Assembly (NCBI GenBank): GCA_003971905.1
Contig: RSEE01000114.1
Location: 62,001 to 126,000 of the forward strand
Length of the DNA stretch: 64,000 bases
DNA from: Moniliella sp. 'wahieum'
Taxonomy: Eukaryota > Basidiomycota > Moniliellomycetes > Moniliellales > Moniliellaceae
Direction of reading: 5' to 3'
The notes beneath the pieces are model-generated. The model was given only the letters and a program-made list of their open reading frames with translations. It was not told the origin of the DNA and did not search any database. Below, in pieces: positions 1 through 12,020 of the stretch. The position numbers and the translations under genes are program-made. Position 1 is the stretch's first letter. Every line of letters starts with the position of its first letter.

Positions 1-978
1 ATGTGGGAGGGGGAGAATTGACTTGATGACACCCACTGGAGGAGCAGGGAGCCGCAAGACTGTACGGCCACTGCGTGCATTTCGTTTTCCTCAATTGGCA
101 CTCACTCAATACGGCGAAGAGACATATGATCAGTGGATGTCATATAGGACACGTGAATGTGATCCAACCTACAAGAATGACTTCGATTGCGAAGCAGACG
201 GAGGAGTGGGGCGGTACAGGGGAGGGCTATATTAGGTGGGAAATACTACACGATGTCCGTGTCAGCAGAAAACGCAGGGCAAAAACTGACATTTTTGGGT
301 GCATGTTTGATATACTCTGCGTTCTTTTTCAATCAGCCTCTGCCCGGCCTGAGCAGTCAATGCAACACATTTTGTCGTGGAGTGAAGAGCTCCGAGGTCG
401 GACCCGCCCCTGTAATTTAGGGGAATAACCCTTTGGACGGTCAATCACTCGGAACCACGCACGGCATTTTGGCCTCAGATCCTGGTCGACCTCACCGGGT
501 GTGGAGGCGAGGGAGAGACTCTTTGCTTAGGATGGCTGCCTTCGGTACTCCTAGGCAACGTGGGTTACTGTTCGTTACCACCCTCAACGTCATGGTAAGG
601 GAAATCATCCGAAGTCCTACCTGAAGATAGCAAGCGCTATACTTGGAGTAACCGCGGCTTCCAGGGTAACTGAGGACGTGAATCGTAAATTCGTAAGCGT
701 AAGGGTGAAGGAGTCAAGGGAGAACTTCGCACTTGTGTCTCCTTCTCACCCATGTCCCTGGTCCTACATAGTATGAGATGCTGCGCACTGCCCAAGATCT
801 GGACTACGCCAGGGAAGAACCAAAGTGTACCCTACCTTTGTCGAAGCCGCGCGCGCCTACCATTTGCTCCATGACGACCGTGTGATTTCTTCGTCAAAGA
901 TTCTCTTGGCCAGTACGGAGGTCCTATAGCCGTCCGCACCGCCATTGTCGCTATCATTATCAACGGCCTCATTATCAC

Positions 979-1251
979 CAAGAAGTTACTCACCTCAGTC
1001 CGGAAGAAGTTCAAACAAAAGCAGCTGTCTTTGAGGACTTCTTTTACCAACTGAGATGCCAATTCCCAGACGAAGACGAAGACGAAGACGAAGACGAAGA
1101 CGAAGACGAAGACGAAGACGAAGAGCCTCAGGTGGAGGAGGGTGAAAGGATCCTTTCCTCAGCAGACGCCACCTTCTCGCCTATTCAAAGGCACTCTAGT
1201 AGGAAGGCGACCAGAGTGAAAACCAGAGTGGGAAGAGAGGTTGACCGATAA
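979..1251 (+). CDS. Possible exon with poly-Asp/Glu tract
   Basis: An open frame without a clear start runs into nine GAC-GAA codon pairs and then an acidic and basic tail ending at a TAA at 1249-1251. Before the repeat the reading is plausibly coding, with a segment rich in Phe, Tyr and Gln; after it come several Ser, Lys and Arg residues. No family is recognised and no splice acceptor was fixed, so this may equally be a chance open frame around a microsatellite. Confidence 0.15.
   Translation, partial: QEVTHLSPEEVQTKAAVFEDFFYQLRCQFPDEDEDEDEDEDEDEDEDEEPQVEEGERILSSADATFSPIQRHSSRKATRVKTRVGREVDR
1069..1122 (+). repeat. (GACGAA)9 microsatellite
   Basis: Nine uninterrupted copies of the hexamer GACGAA. 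In one forward frame it encodes alternating Asp-Glu. Confidence 0.95.
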
Positions 1252-2358
1252 GCGAAATAACAGGGGGTAAGCAACAGGTGGGCCGATAATAAGGACCAAC
1301 AGAGCTAATAGCAAGCCGTATAGTTGTAGACCGTCGGGCGGCTTATATACAGAAGAGTGTGATCGCCCCATAACAAAACATTTCCAGAGTGTTCACTTGC
1401 ACATCACCTTCCCGCACACTTCCTTGGCCTCTCTCGTTCCCTAAAAGTCTCCCAAAATGCGGAGGTTCATTATATCCACCACGAATCCGTCGAAGCCCCA
1501 GCATGGTTCCATATGTCCCGGGAGTCCTTATGCCTGTGACCATCTAGCCTCGCCGCGTTTCCTTCTCCTTTCCCCAACAAAATCAGGCCGGGTTTCATTT
1601 GAAACACGTGGGTTTCCAGAATGACGAGGGGATAAAGCTGGAGGCCTGAAGCTTGATGATCGACTCGCGCACTGTATGTGCCTCACGGTCACAATTTCGT
1701 ACATTTTTTTAGAAGAGCTCTCGATGCCGTTGGCAGTAGACATGCAGGAGAGAATGAGAAACGCGCCGCATACGGTTAAACGTATAGCTGTATGCCCACC
1801 GGCGTTTACGGCGGATCTTACTGGTTCGTCGTTCCTGCATCCTGAGGGCACAGAGCCGACATTAGTAGGCAAACCAAAACTAAAAACAGCTCACACACCG
1901 AAGTGGAAATGGAAAATTATATCATGAGAGTTCTTCTTCTCAGCGTACTACCTCGGTCGTCTCTCTGTGTGCCCACGGCCGTCCCAGACACTGCTCCCCC
2001 AAACGCAGGAGATAATCACAGAAGCGCATGATGCATGATGCACCATGCTGGCGTTGGACGAGGGGCGTTGGACACGGGACGTTGGAAGGGGTTTTGGACG
2101 TTGCGTTTTCGTGTGGACGTTGAATACGTTGAATGTTATTTTGAGAACGCGGCAAGTCGGAACGTGGGCATATGTGACACCATCTTGGTGGAAATCATGT
2201 TTGGGAGTGTGCAGACAAGAGAGAAAGGCGTCTATAATACTGCGAATGATAATCGACATTGTCGATAACGCAAATGATGCGCTCGCGTGTGTGTGATGGT
2301 TGCCATGGCAGTAGAGTGTTGTGGCCACTTGAGTTACTAATAATACTAGTAAAGCGAG

Positions 2359-2434
2359 TGACTAGTGCTAGTGACATGTGACATGTGACAATAATAGTAG
2401 CAGCCCTGGTCACCGGTCACGCGTCACGCGGTCA
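2359..2434. repeat. 7-bp lattice array (cores CTAG, CATG, CGCG)
   Basis: TGA-CTAG starts at 2359. TGA-CATG occurs twice in exact 7-bp register from 2372 and is closed by another TGA. From 2417 the pattern switches to TCA-CGCG twice, then one extra base and TCA again. All three cores are self-complementary tetranucleotides. Confidence 0.85.
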
Positions 2435-3458
2435 CGAGGGTCACCTCCGGCGGTCACCCGGCCACAGATTGTATAATTGCAAGCCTCTCCTTTTGTCCTT
2501 TTGTCATTATGCGTATGGGGAGACTATCACTTACAGGAGTAGTTGCCTTCACTCTGTTCTCAGCAAACTCCCTCATTGCTCACACTACTCTCAGTGCCTC
2601 AGGCCTCAGAGAAGCGCATGAGCCGTTGAACCTCTCAATCTATAACCACTTTTTGCTTTTGATACAGTCGATCAGACGCAGGTAAAGGCGGGTTGCCCAA
2701 AAGCTGTACCTGAATCATTAAGATCATTCTCGTATAGAGGTAATCCTTCCACAACAGCAAAACCTTTTCGTCAAAAAAGCATATACTCCTTTCCTGCTTC
2801 CGACTCCCGTGCTTTCTGCTACTCACAATAAAACGGAACGGCGTGCTACCCCGCACTGCATATGATGGAATGTTAATCTCTGAGATGTTGCACGCTGGAG
2901 CGGAGGTCTCTGTTGACGATGAAACGGTCGACGGCGTGGACGACCGGGAAAGAGACCTACTGTTGTGGAACGATGGACCAAGGGGGTGAGGGGCATATGG
3001 ATGAACTGTGGCCGTGTTGGGGGAAAACATGGCCGTAGGGGGTCGCCACCAACAAGGGGGAAGGCCATGGGTCGAAGCCCCAGACCTTCAATACAGACGC
3101 ACGATAAAAACATCAGGTACGCAGATCGGGCCGTAGTAGGCCCGGTGGTCCTCTCGTTACGCGTGTTAGGTTTCTTACTAATAGCCGTTGAGATGCATCC
3201 TCACAAAAAGTACAAATTAAACCTGTGAAGCTTGGCGTCGCTATGCGGTGCGCATTGCGAACGATGAAGAGACTCGTCGAGTGTAGCCCCCACATATACA
3301 GGTACATGGCTGCCAAGCCTGCAAAGCGCATGGACACATGGGATCCTCCTCCTTGCCAAGGCGATTACGTTCCGTCTCGCCATTTCGTTCCTCTTCCGCG
3401 CGCCATCATTTTTATTGCATCATCGATATATCATCTCAAGGATGATCGACCACCTCGA

Positions 3459-3482
3459 TCATTGATCATTGATCATCGATCA
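3459..3482. repeat. 7-bp lattice array (TCA-TTGA, TCA-TCGA)
   Basis: Four TCA triplets lie exactly 7 bp apart, separated by TTGA, TTGA and TCGA. The middle core is the self-complementary TCGA; the first two differ from it by one base. Confidence 0.85.
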
Positions 3483-6428
3483 TCTCTCTTGACCATATGG
3501 CTTTTGTGTTCTCTCTCTCAGATCTTAGCACACTTCGTATACTTCGTCCTGTTCCTGTGGTGCCTGACACTTCCCATGGTCGTGATTAAGAAAAAATACC
3601 GTTTGTGGGGTAATATACGACAGTGCCAGTGACCCGCGTGACCACGGTTGTCATATGAGACAGAAGAGGTGTTACATGTTACACCATATAGGTGTGCCAC
3701 AATAATACGCGGCTCCAGAGTGCCCCGAGCTCTCAATCGCGCGGCCTCGAAAGCTGCACTGTGTCGTTCATCTCCATTCTGCATGTATTTTCCGGCATAC
3801 CCCCAGTGTAGCGGCGTTGTCCAGGAGAGTGTTTTCCGCAGAGAATGGCTGCCTCTCTTCTGCGAGTGGCATTTTTGCCAGCGAGAGAGATATAGTAATG
3901 TTGTTGTAGTACAGAGTGCATGTGTGTACTATCACAGCAAAATAATTTCATCTGTGTGCGATATAGTTTTCGTGCCTGAGCCATTAAGCTAGCCGCACGC
4001 CCCAATATAGTTTCCATGCATTAAAATGCTTGAATAGCTTGAGCTTGAGATGTGTGGCAACATCAAAACAGTAATGGCGTGTAACATGTGACAGTTACAG
4101 AGAACTCAGAGGTGGAGAGCCTATGGTGTGGTCGACTGTGTTTCCATCGTCTCGGCATATCTTCTTTCTGGCAAATAACACAGGTTTTATGTGTATGGCA
4201 GGTTTTACTCCTGGAGCACTCTTATTATTGAGACGGAAGCATTCCTAATCGGGAGGGAGATTGCTGTGGTAAAGGGGACGGCGCATGGATGATAGATGTG
4301 ATAGATGTCGATGATGAGAGATATGGTGCTGTCACATAGGCCACACATCACTGATATCAGTCGAACGGGGTTTCTCGCTACAACAGCCCATCCTTACTCG
4401 TTAATGAGATCTGCCAGATAAAAATAAGCCGCCATACCACGTGAAGACAGCGAACAGGTTTCTCAGTGTGCACAGTACTGTTGATGGTGTTGTAATGAGT
4501 CCAAATATGTATAGCACTCATACCTCTCGCCTCGCCCCCGTCCCGCCCCGGTGAACGTGCTACGTGCCTCAGGCCCAGTCAGGCGCCAGGGTCTCACAGG
4601 CGTAAAAAACCACCTCAACATTCATCATCGACGGCTGTCCTTACTGTCCAAATCCAACCCTGCCGAAATCGTGTTGCAGCGCCCAGTCCCACCTCGTAAA
4701 CTCTATATACGCTATCGCGTTAAACCCACGCGTATAGTTGACGTAGTGTTGGGATTTCCCAACATGCCGGCCACGTTGAAGGAGCGCTGAGCCGAGAGAG
4801 AGAGTATAGAGACTCCACTGGGAAACGCCACCTCTTTCGTTCTCGATCCATAGGAACCGGTGCATGGAATCTTTAACCCCTTGAAGTGGTTTTGGGACAC
4901 ATCGTTTCTGTCTTCTCCATTTTGTGTGGGTGCCACGCACGAGTTCGCTATAGCCGCGTGTGGTGTAGTCCTCGTATATCCAGCTAGGAGCGTAGCGTCT
5001 CAGCGCTGATTATGTATAACCGCTCATAGGGGTAGCCTGTAACATGTAACATGTTGCATGAACACAGAGGAGACGCGCCGACGCCACGGACCGTGCTGAC
5101 GGTTATTTTTGGGGTTAAATGATTTCTTACGGGAGGGTTGCAGGATAACATGTAACACTGACTAGTACGAGTATAGACAGTGCAGACCGTTGTGCTGTTG
5201 GTACATAGTATTTGTTCGACTGTCGAACGTTGACCATCATAAGGTAACGCACAACAGCATGCGGGGTCGTTTTATCATCTAAAAGGCCAAGCCGGCTTGA
5301 ACGGCTGTCGACAGCCCACTCTGCCTACCCCCCTCAGGTCAGAGACATTATGCACGTGTATACAGAAGGTGGCAACAGTAGGGGTTAAATACCATGGCCG
5401 TGGTGCCGGTTGATCACGTGATCGGTACGTTGATCCTAAAATGCATAACGTGCTTATTAACGCGTAACATGTAACACGTCAATAAACTTCTTCTCTTCGG
5501 CTCATCGCGTTCTTTGAGGGTTGTCGAGTTACTAGTTATCTAGTTATCGAAGTTATCTCGATCCCGTATCGATGATGTATCATCGGTCCTCGACTGGACC
5601 ATTAATCGGTATCTGGTAACCGGCAACTCTTGATTACCGTCTCTGCACAACGCGCTGAGGCTCAGCGCTCAGCCGATCGATGATGGGTGGTCGGCATCTC
5701 GTCTGTAAAATCGCCGAGAACACGGCGGAACGAAACAGATTGTTCCTAGCTGTGTGAGTGAGACACGTACTCGGCTGGGCGCTCACCCATCCTGGCTCCG
5801 CTCGATAGGGTGACAGCGAGTATCCGTGTGGTCTCCATATGATATGCTGATGGGGCGTCTGGCCCACCATGGACCAGCCCGGGTAAATGTACGTTGCACG
5901 TATACTTCCACCCTAGATCGTACATATCACATGTCACAATGGATGCTACAGGGAGAGAGCTGTCGATTCCCACACAGGCGTCTACAGACACCGAAGCACG
6001 GTATGCTATCGAGTGCTCGCGCAACTCATCAACAGTAGTGCATGTGGAGAGAAGTGACAGTAACTCTGCACATGCACTAGTAACTTAGTAAATAGTAACC
6101 GCCGGGTTCTAGATTGTGGACTCGGCGGCCCATGTTCGCACATGGTCCACATGAACGTCACGTTGAGAGCGTGATGGGAGCTTGAAGGAGGAATATACTA
6201 CATACGCATCAGTGGCTGATCCAATACAGACAATCACCAGCCTCTTGTGGCGCTTGTGGTGGTGTATACTATGTTGGGTAACGTTGAAGCTGGACACGAC
6301 TCTCAGTTGCCGGGGCAAAGCGTGAATTTCCAATTGTATATAATTCAACCGTATCTGCGTCGTTTGGCCTCGGCTAGGTAACAACAGCAACCGCTCCGCT
6401 CTCCCGCACCTTCCCTTTCTTTCCTACC

Positions 6429-9130
6429 ATGGCCTCGCCCTACGAGAAGGACGATGCCAAGGACGCCATTGACGGCCGGCGGTGCCTGACCTCGCCTCGC
6501 AGCCTCAATACGTGCTTGATCATGAGGCTGCGTTTGGCAACATTGAGGACAACATTCGCCACGAGATTACCGACCATCGTATCAACGACCCCAATCTCGA
6601 CCCCGCCTTGCTACGCGAGGCAGACCACGCCTTGACAAAGGGCGATGAGAAAGCTGAGCTTCGCCTTGAGGATGTAATTGAGGATGACTCGATCTATCCT
6701 GAGGTCCGCGCAGCTGTCAGCAACATCGATGACCCCAACATGAGGGCCAATACTTCCGCGCCTGGTCCATGGGTATGATTGCCTGCACCGTTCTCAGTGG
6801 TATCAACATGTACTTTGCCCCGCAGGTATGTCCTTTTTGCCCAACGATGCAAAAGCAGCAAAACTGACTTCCGTGGTAATGGTCAGTGGCCTACAGTTAC
6901 CTTCCCTTCGATTGCGGTCCAGCTGTTCGCATACCCGATTGGTGTCGCGATGTCTAAGATCCCTTACCCTCGCCACTGGCCTCTCGCGGAATGGATGAAC
7001 CCGGGACCGTTCAATATCAAGGAACACTCTATGATCTCCATCATGTCCACCGTTGGTGTCGGGTCTGCCTACTCGACGGACATTTTCATCACGCAGCACG
7101 CGTACTATCGCCAGCACCTTACCGCCGGCTACATGATCCTTCTCACTCTGTCGACACAACTGATCGGGTTCTCTTTTGCCGGTTTCTGTCGCCAAATTCT
7201 GGTCTGGCCCGCCTCAATGATCTGGCCTAGCAACCTGACCCAGACGGCTTTCCTGTATTCCATGCACGACGGCAAGAGCCAGGCTCGAAGCTTCCGTGGT
7301 TGGTCGCGTTTCAAGATGTTCTCGGTTGTGGCCTGTGTCATGTTTGTGTGGGAAGTCGTCCCCAACTACCTGTTCACTGGCCTGGCCACTTTCTCTTGGC
7401 CAGCTTGGTGTGCACCCAAGAACAAGGGTGTCAACCTCGTGTTTGGCGGCACTGGCGGCATTGGCTTCAACTTCATCTCGCTGGATTGGCTCACCATCAC
7501 CTCGGGGTTGGGCTCGCCGATTTATCAACCTTGGTTCGCCATTGTCAACACTTTCACTGGCTACCTGATCATTTTGCTTTGTGGCTCCAATCATGTGGGC
7601 GACCAACACCAAGTACACGGGTTACTTCACTTTCAGCAGTTCGGGCTTGTACGACCGCTTTGGCCAGTCCTACCAGGTGAGCTACGTGGTGAACGATCGC
7701 TTTGAGTTGGACCAGGCCATGTACGACTCTTACTCGAAAGAGTATCTGTCGGCCACCTTTATTATCAGCTACTGTGTTGGCTTTGGTGCCATTACTAGGT
7801 ACGTGCTATACGTCCTTTCGTTCCTGGTTGCGCCACGAAAATTTGCCACTGACCTTTATTATTGTTCTTGTGGCGCACATCAGCACGCTTGTCCACTGTG
7901 GTTTGTACTACTGGAAGGACATTATGCAGCAAGTCAAGCGTTCGCTCAACGAGGAACCTGACATTCACGCTCGTCTCATGTCGCGCTACGCCGAGGTTCC
8001 GTACTACTGGTACGGCCTCACTTTCCTCGTCTCGTTCGCTCTGGCTGTCCCATCCGTTTACGTGTACCACCGACCTCCCCATCTGGCTACTGATCATTGC
8101 CATCTTGATGAGCGCCGTCTACACCATCCCCATTGGAATCATTACTGCCGTGACCTCCAACGAAGTGGGTCTCAACGTGATCGCTGAAATGATTGTGGGT
8201 TATGCTCTGCCAGGCAAGCCCGTGGCCATGATGATCTTCAAGACCTTTGGCTACATCTCCATGGCTCAGGCCGTCTCCTTTGTCAGTGACCTGAAATTGG
8301 GTCATTACATGAAAGTGCCTCCCCGTGACATGTTCTGGGCTCAGATGGTCTCCACCTTCTGGGCATGTCTCGTGCAAGTCGCCGTCACTGCCTTCCTCTT
8401 TGGCTCGACCCGCAACTTGTGCAAGGCCAACCCGGATGAGAAAGTTAGCCCTGCGCACTTTACCTGCGCTACTCAACACACCTTCTACTCTGGTACGTTT
8501 CTCTCTTTTTCAAACCTACCACATCTAAGAAAGTTGTTTCGCTGACCTTGACGAATCTGTTTGTTGTTCACAGCGAGTATCATTTGGGGTCTCATTGGCC
8601 CTGCCCGCACGTTTGCCGTGGGTGAGACATACGGTGCGTTGAACATCATGTTCTTGATTGGTGCTTTGATCCCAATCCCGACATGGCTGCTGGCCAAGAA
8701 GTACCCCAACTCCTGGGTGCGCCTTATCAACTGGCCCGTCTTCTTCTCCGCGACGGGTATGATGCCGCCTGCGACGGGGATCAACTTCACCTCCTGGTTT
8801 GTTGTCGGCTGGTTCTTCCAGTACTACCTCCGTCGTCACTACTTTGACTTCTGGACCGACTACAACTACATTATCTCTTCCGGTCTCGATGCTGGTAGCG
8901 CCATCATTTCCTTCCTTATCTCGCTCTGCCTGGAGGTGCCCAACACGAACAAGCTTGCTGTGGACAATGTGTTCAACGGCGAAAACCTCTGGTGGGGCAA
9001 CAACGTTGAGAACACCAACTTGCAGGGCGCGTTGAGCTTGACCATGAAGGATATACCTGTCAATGGCTTTGCACCCGCGCCCAACGGCCAGTGGCTGCCC
9101 AACCCCTTTGCCTCGTCTTCGTCGAGTTAA
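6429..9130 (+). CDS. OPT-family oligopeptide transporter
   Basis: Polytopic plasma-membrane or vacuolar symporter of the OPT superfamily, which imports small peptides or glutathione with protons. The family signature NPGPFNIKEH is present near 7000, followed by the hydrophobic segments and the STLVHCGLYYWKDI-type loop typical of fungal OPT2-like proteins. The ATG at 6429 follows a pyrimidine-rich leader. Introns are inferred at 6826-6886, 7799-7883 and 8493-8573; each joins conserved sequence in frame. Translation ends at 9130 with a Ser-rich tail. About four one-base breaks interrupt the frame (near 6480, 6750, 7590 and 8070), all inside conserved sequence, so they are probably sequence errors. 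The substrate cannot be read from the sequence. Confidence 0.93.
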
Positions 9131-9891
9131 TTCCCTTCTGTTTCCCTGGCCCTTTTGGACCGTAGAGATCAGTATGCCACGTGGTCGTGCGCTACGAGTC
9201 CTGTCTTCCTCTCTTTTCACATCTGTTGATGAACCACGTGTTTATTGCCCTTTCTTATATCCAGTGCTATAGCGACGGACGGAGACTCGATAACAATACT
9301 AAGAGGACAACTCAGTATGAGGGGGATGGCTGGTCTGTTTCACTGTGAACATCTGAATGACATTCCTAGTACAGCAGACTTGAGTGGTATGATAGACCCG
9401 TGACGGTTCATTCGTAGTCAAGGCCCAGATTCTGTTGACAGCAGGAAACATGAGGTGACATGGTGGACACCACTGCACCGCGGCAATATATTTGGTGTGT
9501 GGGAGATATTTGCCTCTTTTGGCTCGGTGATGGAAGTGCAGCCGTCACACTGACGGTGCGAACGCTGGAAATAGGGGTGCGGGCAGTTCATCCTGATGGC
9601 CGGTCCTCCTGCATTCGACGTCCACATGTGGCATAGTGATCGACATGGATGTAGGGAATGACCCCCTCTACCCCCCCGCTCACACTTCCTCTCCACATCT
9701 CAATCCGAAACGCAGCATCACACCTCGTTTCCTGCTCAGCACGGACTTCGTTTAATTGTCCCAAAAGAGAGGCGAAGGTTGATCTCTTGTCTTCATTCGC
9801 ATGTCTTCTCGCCGCCAAACCACATGTTCTCTCCAGTACGAACTCAACTTCCTCTTCCATTGTAGACAGAGCAAATATACATGCCAATTGT
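9131..9891. other. Convergent spacer between OPT and p23
   Basis: About 760 bp between the 3' ends of two convergent genes. Nothing beyond 3' flanking sequence was recognised. Confidence 0.6.
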
Positions 9892-10093
9892 TTAGTCCAC
9901 CTCGTTGACCTGGCTGCCGCGGGGGTCTCCTTGGCAGGCTCCTCCTCGTCCGAGTCTTCGGCGCCATCACCCAGGTCAGGCATGCCCTCGGCTCCACCAT
10001 GTTCTTGAGCAGCTCTTGGATGTCCATCCCGCCAAGACCTTGGTCGCCACCGCCCATGCACCATGCCACCAAGCCACCCATGCACCCATGCCA

Positions 10094-10127
<34 letters not shown>

Positions 10128-10642
10128 ACCCATGCCACCATCATGGAGGCCATGTCCACTATCAAGTCGAGTCAGTATATCATCCACAGCAAAAAGGGGC
10201 GAGTAACGTACTGCCAGGGGGCATGCCCGCAGTCGGGTCCTCCTGCTCCTCGTCCTGCTCATCTTCGTCGACCCACTTGTCAAAGTCGGTCTTTACGTTG
10301 TGCAAACGGACCTTGTCCTTGGTCAGGCGCGGCCAGAATTCTTCCTTAGCCTCCTTCTTGCGGAGCACAACAAACAAGCTCTTGGCACTGAGGTGCACCT
10401 TGCTCGCCTCCACGTCGACAGGGGAAAAGAAGGAGAGGGAGAAGGCGTAGTGCTTCTCCTCTACACCTTGCCCCGCAGGCACGTCGGCCTTGAACTCAAA
10501 TCCTTCGGGGGTCAGGGCGAAGGTGGTGCCTGCCTGGAAGGGTGGCAGGTTGGGTGCGTTGATCGTCAGGTACCACGTTCTTCTCCGCCTCATCGGCCGA
10601 CGAGCGCTGGGCCCACAGAATCTCAGGAGCGACGGTGGCCAT
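9892..10642 (-). CDS. SBA1: Hsp90 co-chaperone p23 (Sba1/Wos2-like)
   Basis: CS-domain co-chaperone that binds the ATP-bound Hsp90 dimer and slows its ATPase in the cytosol and nucleus. The N-terminus at 10642 reads PEILWAQRSS, the p23 hallmark. The CS beta-sandwich follows and ends with the conserved FDKWVDEDEQDE stretch. An intron is inferred at 10159-10211 (GTACGT donor). Next comes a Gly-Gly-Met repeat tract, then the acidic MPDLGDGAEDSDEEEP tail known from p23 proteins. The likely stop is the TAA at 9892-9894 after SQVNEVD. One extra G near 10573 breaks the frame inside the CS domain, and at least one more break lies in the Gly-Met repeat. The GGM tract is longer than usual for the family. 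Confidence 0.9.
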
Positions 10643-11456
10643 TGTCGGGGACGCGGTCTGGATAGGGGGAGGAAAGGTGGTGGCAAGATGCTGTGAACAA
10701 GCGGGTGGCGGCAGGGGGGGTAGTACGCAGCGCACTAGAAGAACACGTTGGCCGGGGCCGGGGCGTCGCAGCAGTAACACTGCCCCTGTGCCGAAGGAAG
10801 CACCCAGAACCCCGTCGTTTTGAAACGAACAGGCCCGCACGTGGCCGAGGGTGGGGGAACCTATTCGGTGAGTCCTAGGGTTGGGCGTCGAGTGTATTCT
10901 ATTGGGTGCTACTTGCTCCTGCCCCGTATCCCCCGAAGATTCGTTCACATCCCTACCATCATTGGGCCGATCCGAGCGCGCATGCTCGTAGACATGCAGC
11001 CTGAAGGATCACCTGAGGCCTGAGGTATCCATGGCGGGCAGAGCCAGGCGTGGGTTGAACGTTGAACACTGGGCAGAGAATCCGAAGCGCACCGAAAATG
11101 GGACTACGTATTTTTAAACACAAAAAATGGGGTTCCACGCTGTTGGTAAGGCAGCAAACCAGCGCGAAGTAACAGGAACACTGTATCCACTTTCAAGTCG
11201 CAAAGAGTGACAAGAAGCGCTGATAGTCGCGTACGAAATCAATGCGTACACACAGCGGCTCTTGCAGCATAGTAATTGGCGGCTTCCTCTCCACTGTATC
11301 CATCGGGCCTATTACGAGCGTACAGTATCTGGACCTCTCAGAAGTCTCACAGAAACAAGAGATCAGCGGAAAGAGTTGGCTGATTCTAGTGCCTAGGTCC
11401 CATAGCGCCCAGTCAGTGGCCATTCACCTACTACTTGACAAGACGCAAAGGGTATG
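10643..11456. other. Spacer between p23 and TRM112
   Basis: This should hold the p23 promoter, since both genes run leftwards. A short direct pair of TGA-ACGT/TGA-ACAC lies near 11049. No gene was seen. Confidence 0.5.
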
Positions 11457-11459
11457 TGT

Positions 11460-12020
11460 TCATTTCTGGATCTCGTGGTCTGCCAGCAACTGGAAAAAAC
11501 AAAAAGTCAGCATGCCCCCTCTTGTCTCGAGCAAGCATACACGTACCATATTGGGGATTCCATTCATGACGCGGAACACGTGCCCACAATTGGCGCATAC
11601 CATCTCACCCTCGATGATCTGCATCTCCATCAGTACATGATGGAGTGCCTTGAGAGTGGGGGCGCCCTCGATCCGAGACGCATCCATCGCCTCAGCCCAT
11701 AGTTCGTCCTCCTCGGCATCGGGGCTGGAAGCAACAAGCTGCTCGTGGATTTGTTTCTGGAGTGCAGCCGTGTCGGCCTCCTTTTCCAGCTCCTCGTCGC
11801 CAGGGGACTGAGCTGGCAGACTCTCGTCACCAAGGGCGCGGGCGGCGCCAACGAGGGCAGGCCAGTCGAGTTTGGGCACGAGACCGCGGAGGAAAGCAGC
11901 GTTGAGCGGGGCCTCCTGCACCTCGAGCTTGATGTTCTGCAGGCCGAGAGGGAAGTTGGCGGAGGTGTTGACGCAGCCACGTGCCTGGCAGGCCAGGAGG
12001 TTGTGTGTGAGCAGCCGCAT
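11460..12020 (-). CDS. TRM112: TRM112, activator of RNA and eRF1 methyltransferases
   Basis: Small zinc-binding partner that stabilises and activates several methyltransferases (the Trm9, Trm11, Mtq2 and Bud23 partners known from yeast), acting in tRNA and rRNA modification and in eRF1 methylation. The start MRLLTHNLL matches the family N-terminus. The C-terminal zinc-ribbon half (MVCANCGHVFRVMNGIPNM) is clear. A 57-nt intron at 11490-11546 (GTACGT donor, CCAG acceptor) is in frame; removing it gives the expected ending IPNMLLADHEI. At about 167 residues spliced it is slightly longer than yeast Trm112, because of an acidic middle region. The frame is intact, unusual for this window. Confidence 0.95.
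   Translation of the reverse strand: MRLLTHNLLACQARGCVNTSANFPLGLQNIKLEVQEAPLNAAFLRGLVPKLDWPALVGAARALGDESLPAQSPGDEELEKEADTAALQKQIHEQLVASSPDAEEDELWAEAMDASRIEGAPTLKALHHVLMEMQIIEGEMVCANCGHVFRVMNGIPNMVRVCLLETRGGMLTFCFFQLLADHEIQK

Larger units (their letters stand above)
1..6428. other. Gene-poor left region
   Basis: No open frame here is convincing; all are short and lack recognisable domains. The stretch carries a GACGAA microsatellite, several short arrays of the TGA/TCA-N4 type and repeated TAACATGTAACA words (near 3672, 5041, 5152 and 5464). Some unrecognised gene could be hidden if its frame is broken by the one-base errors seen elsewhere. A 131-codon minus frame at 2635-3030 was inspected and not recognised. 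Confidence 0.6.

Noticed and set aside
2635..3030. 131-codon minus-strand open frame in the left region
   Set aside because: No domain or familiar motif, no convincing start context, and overlapping frames of similar length on the other strand.
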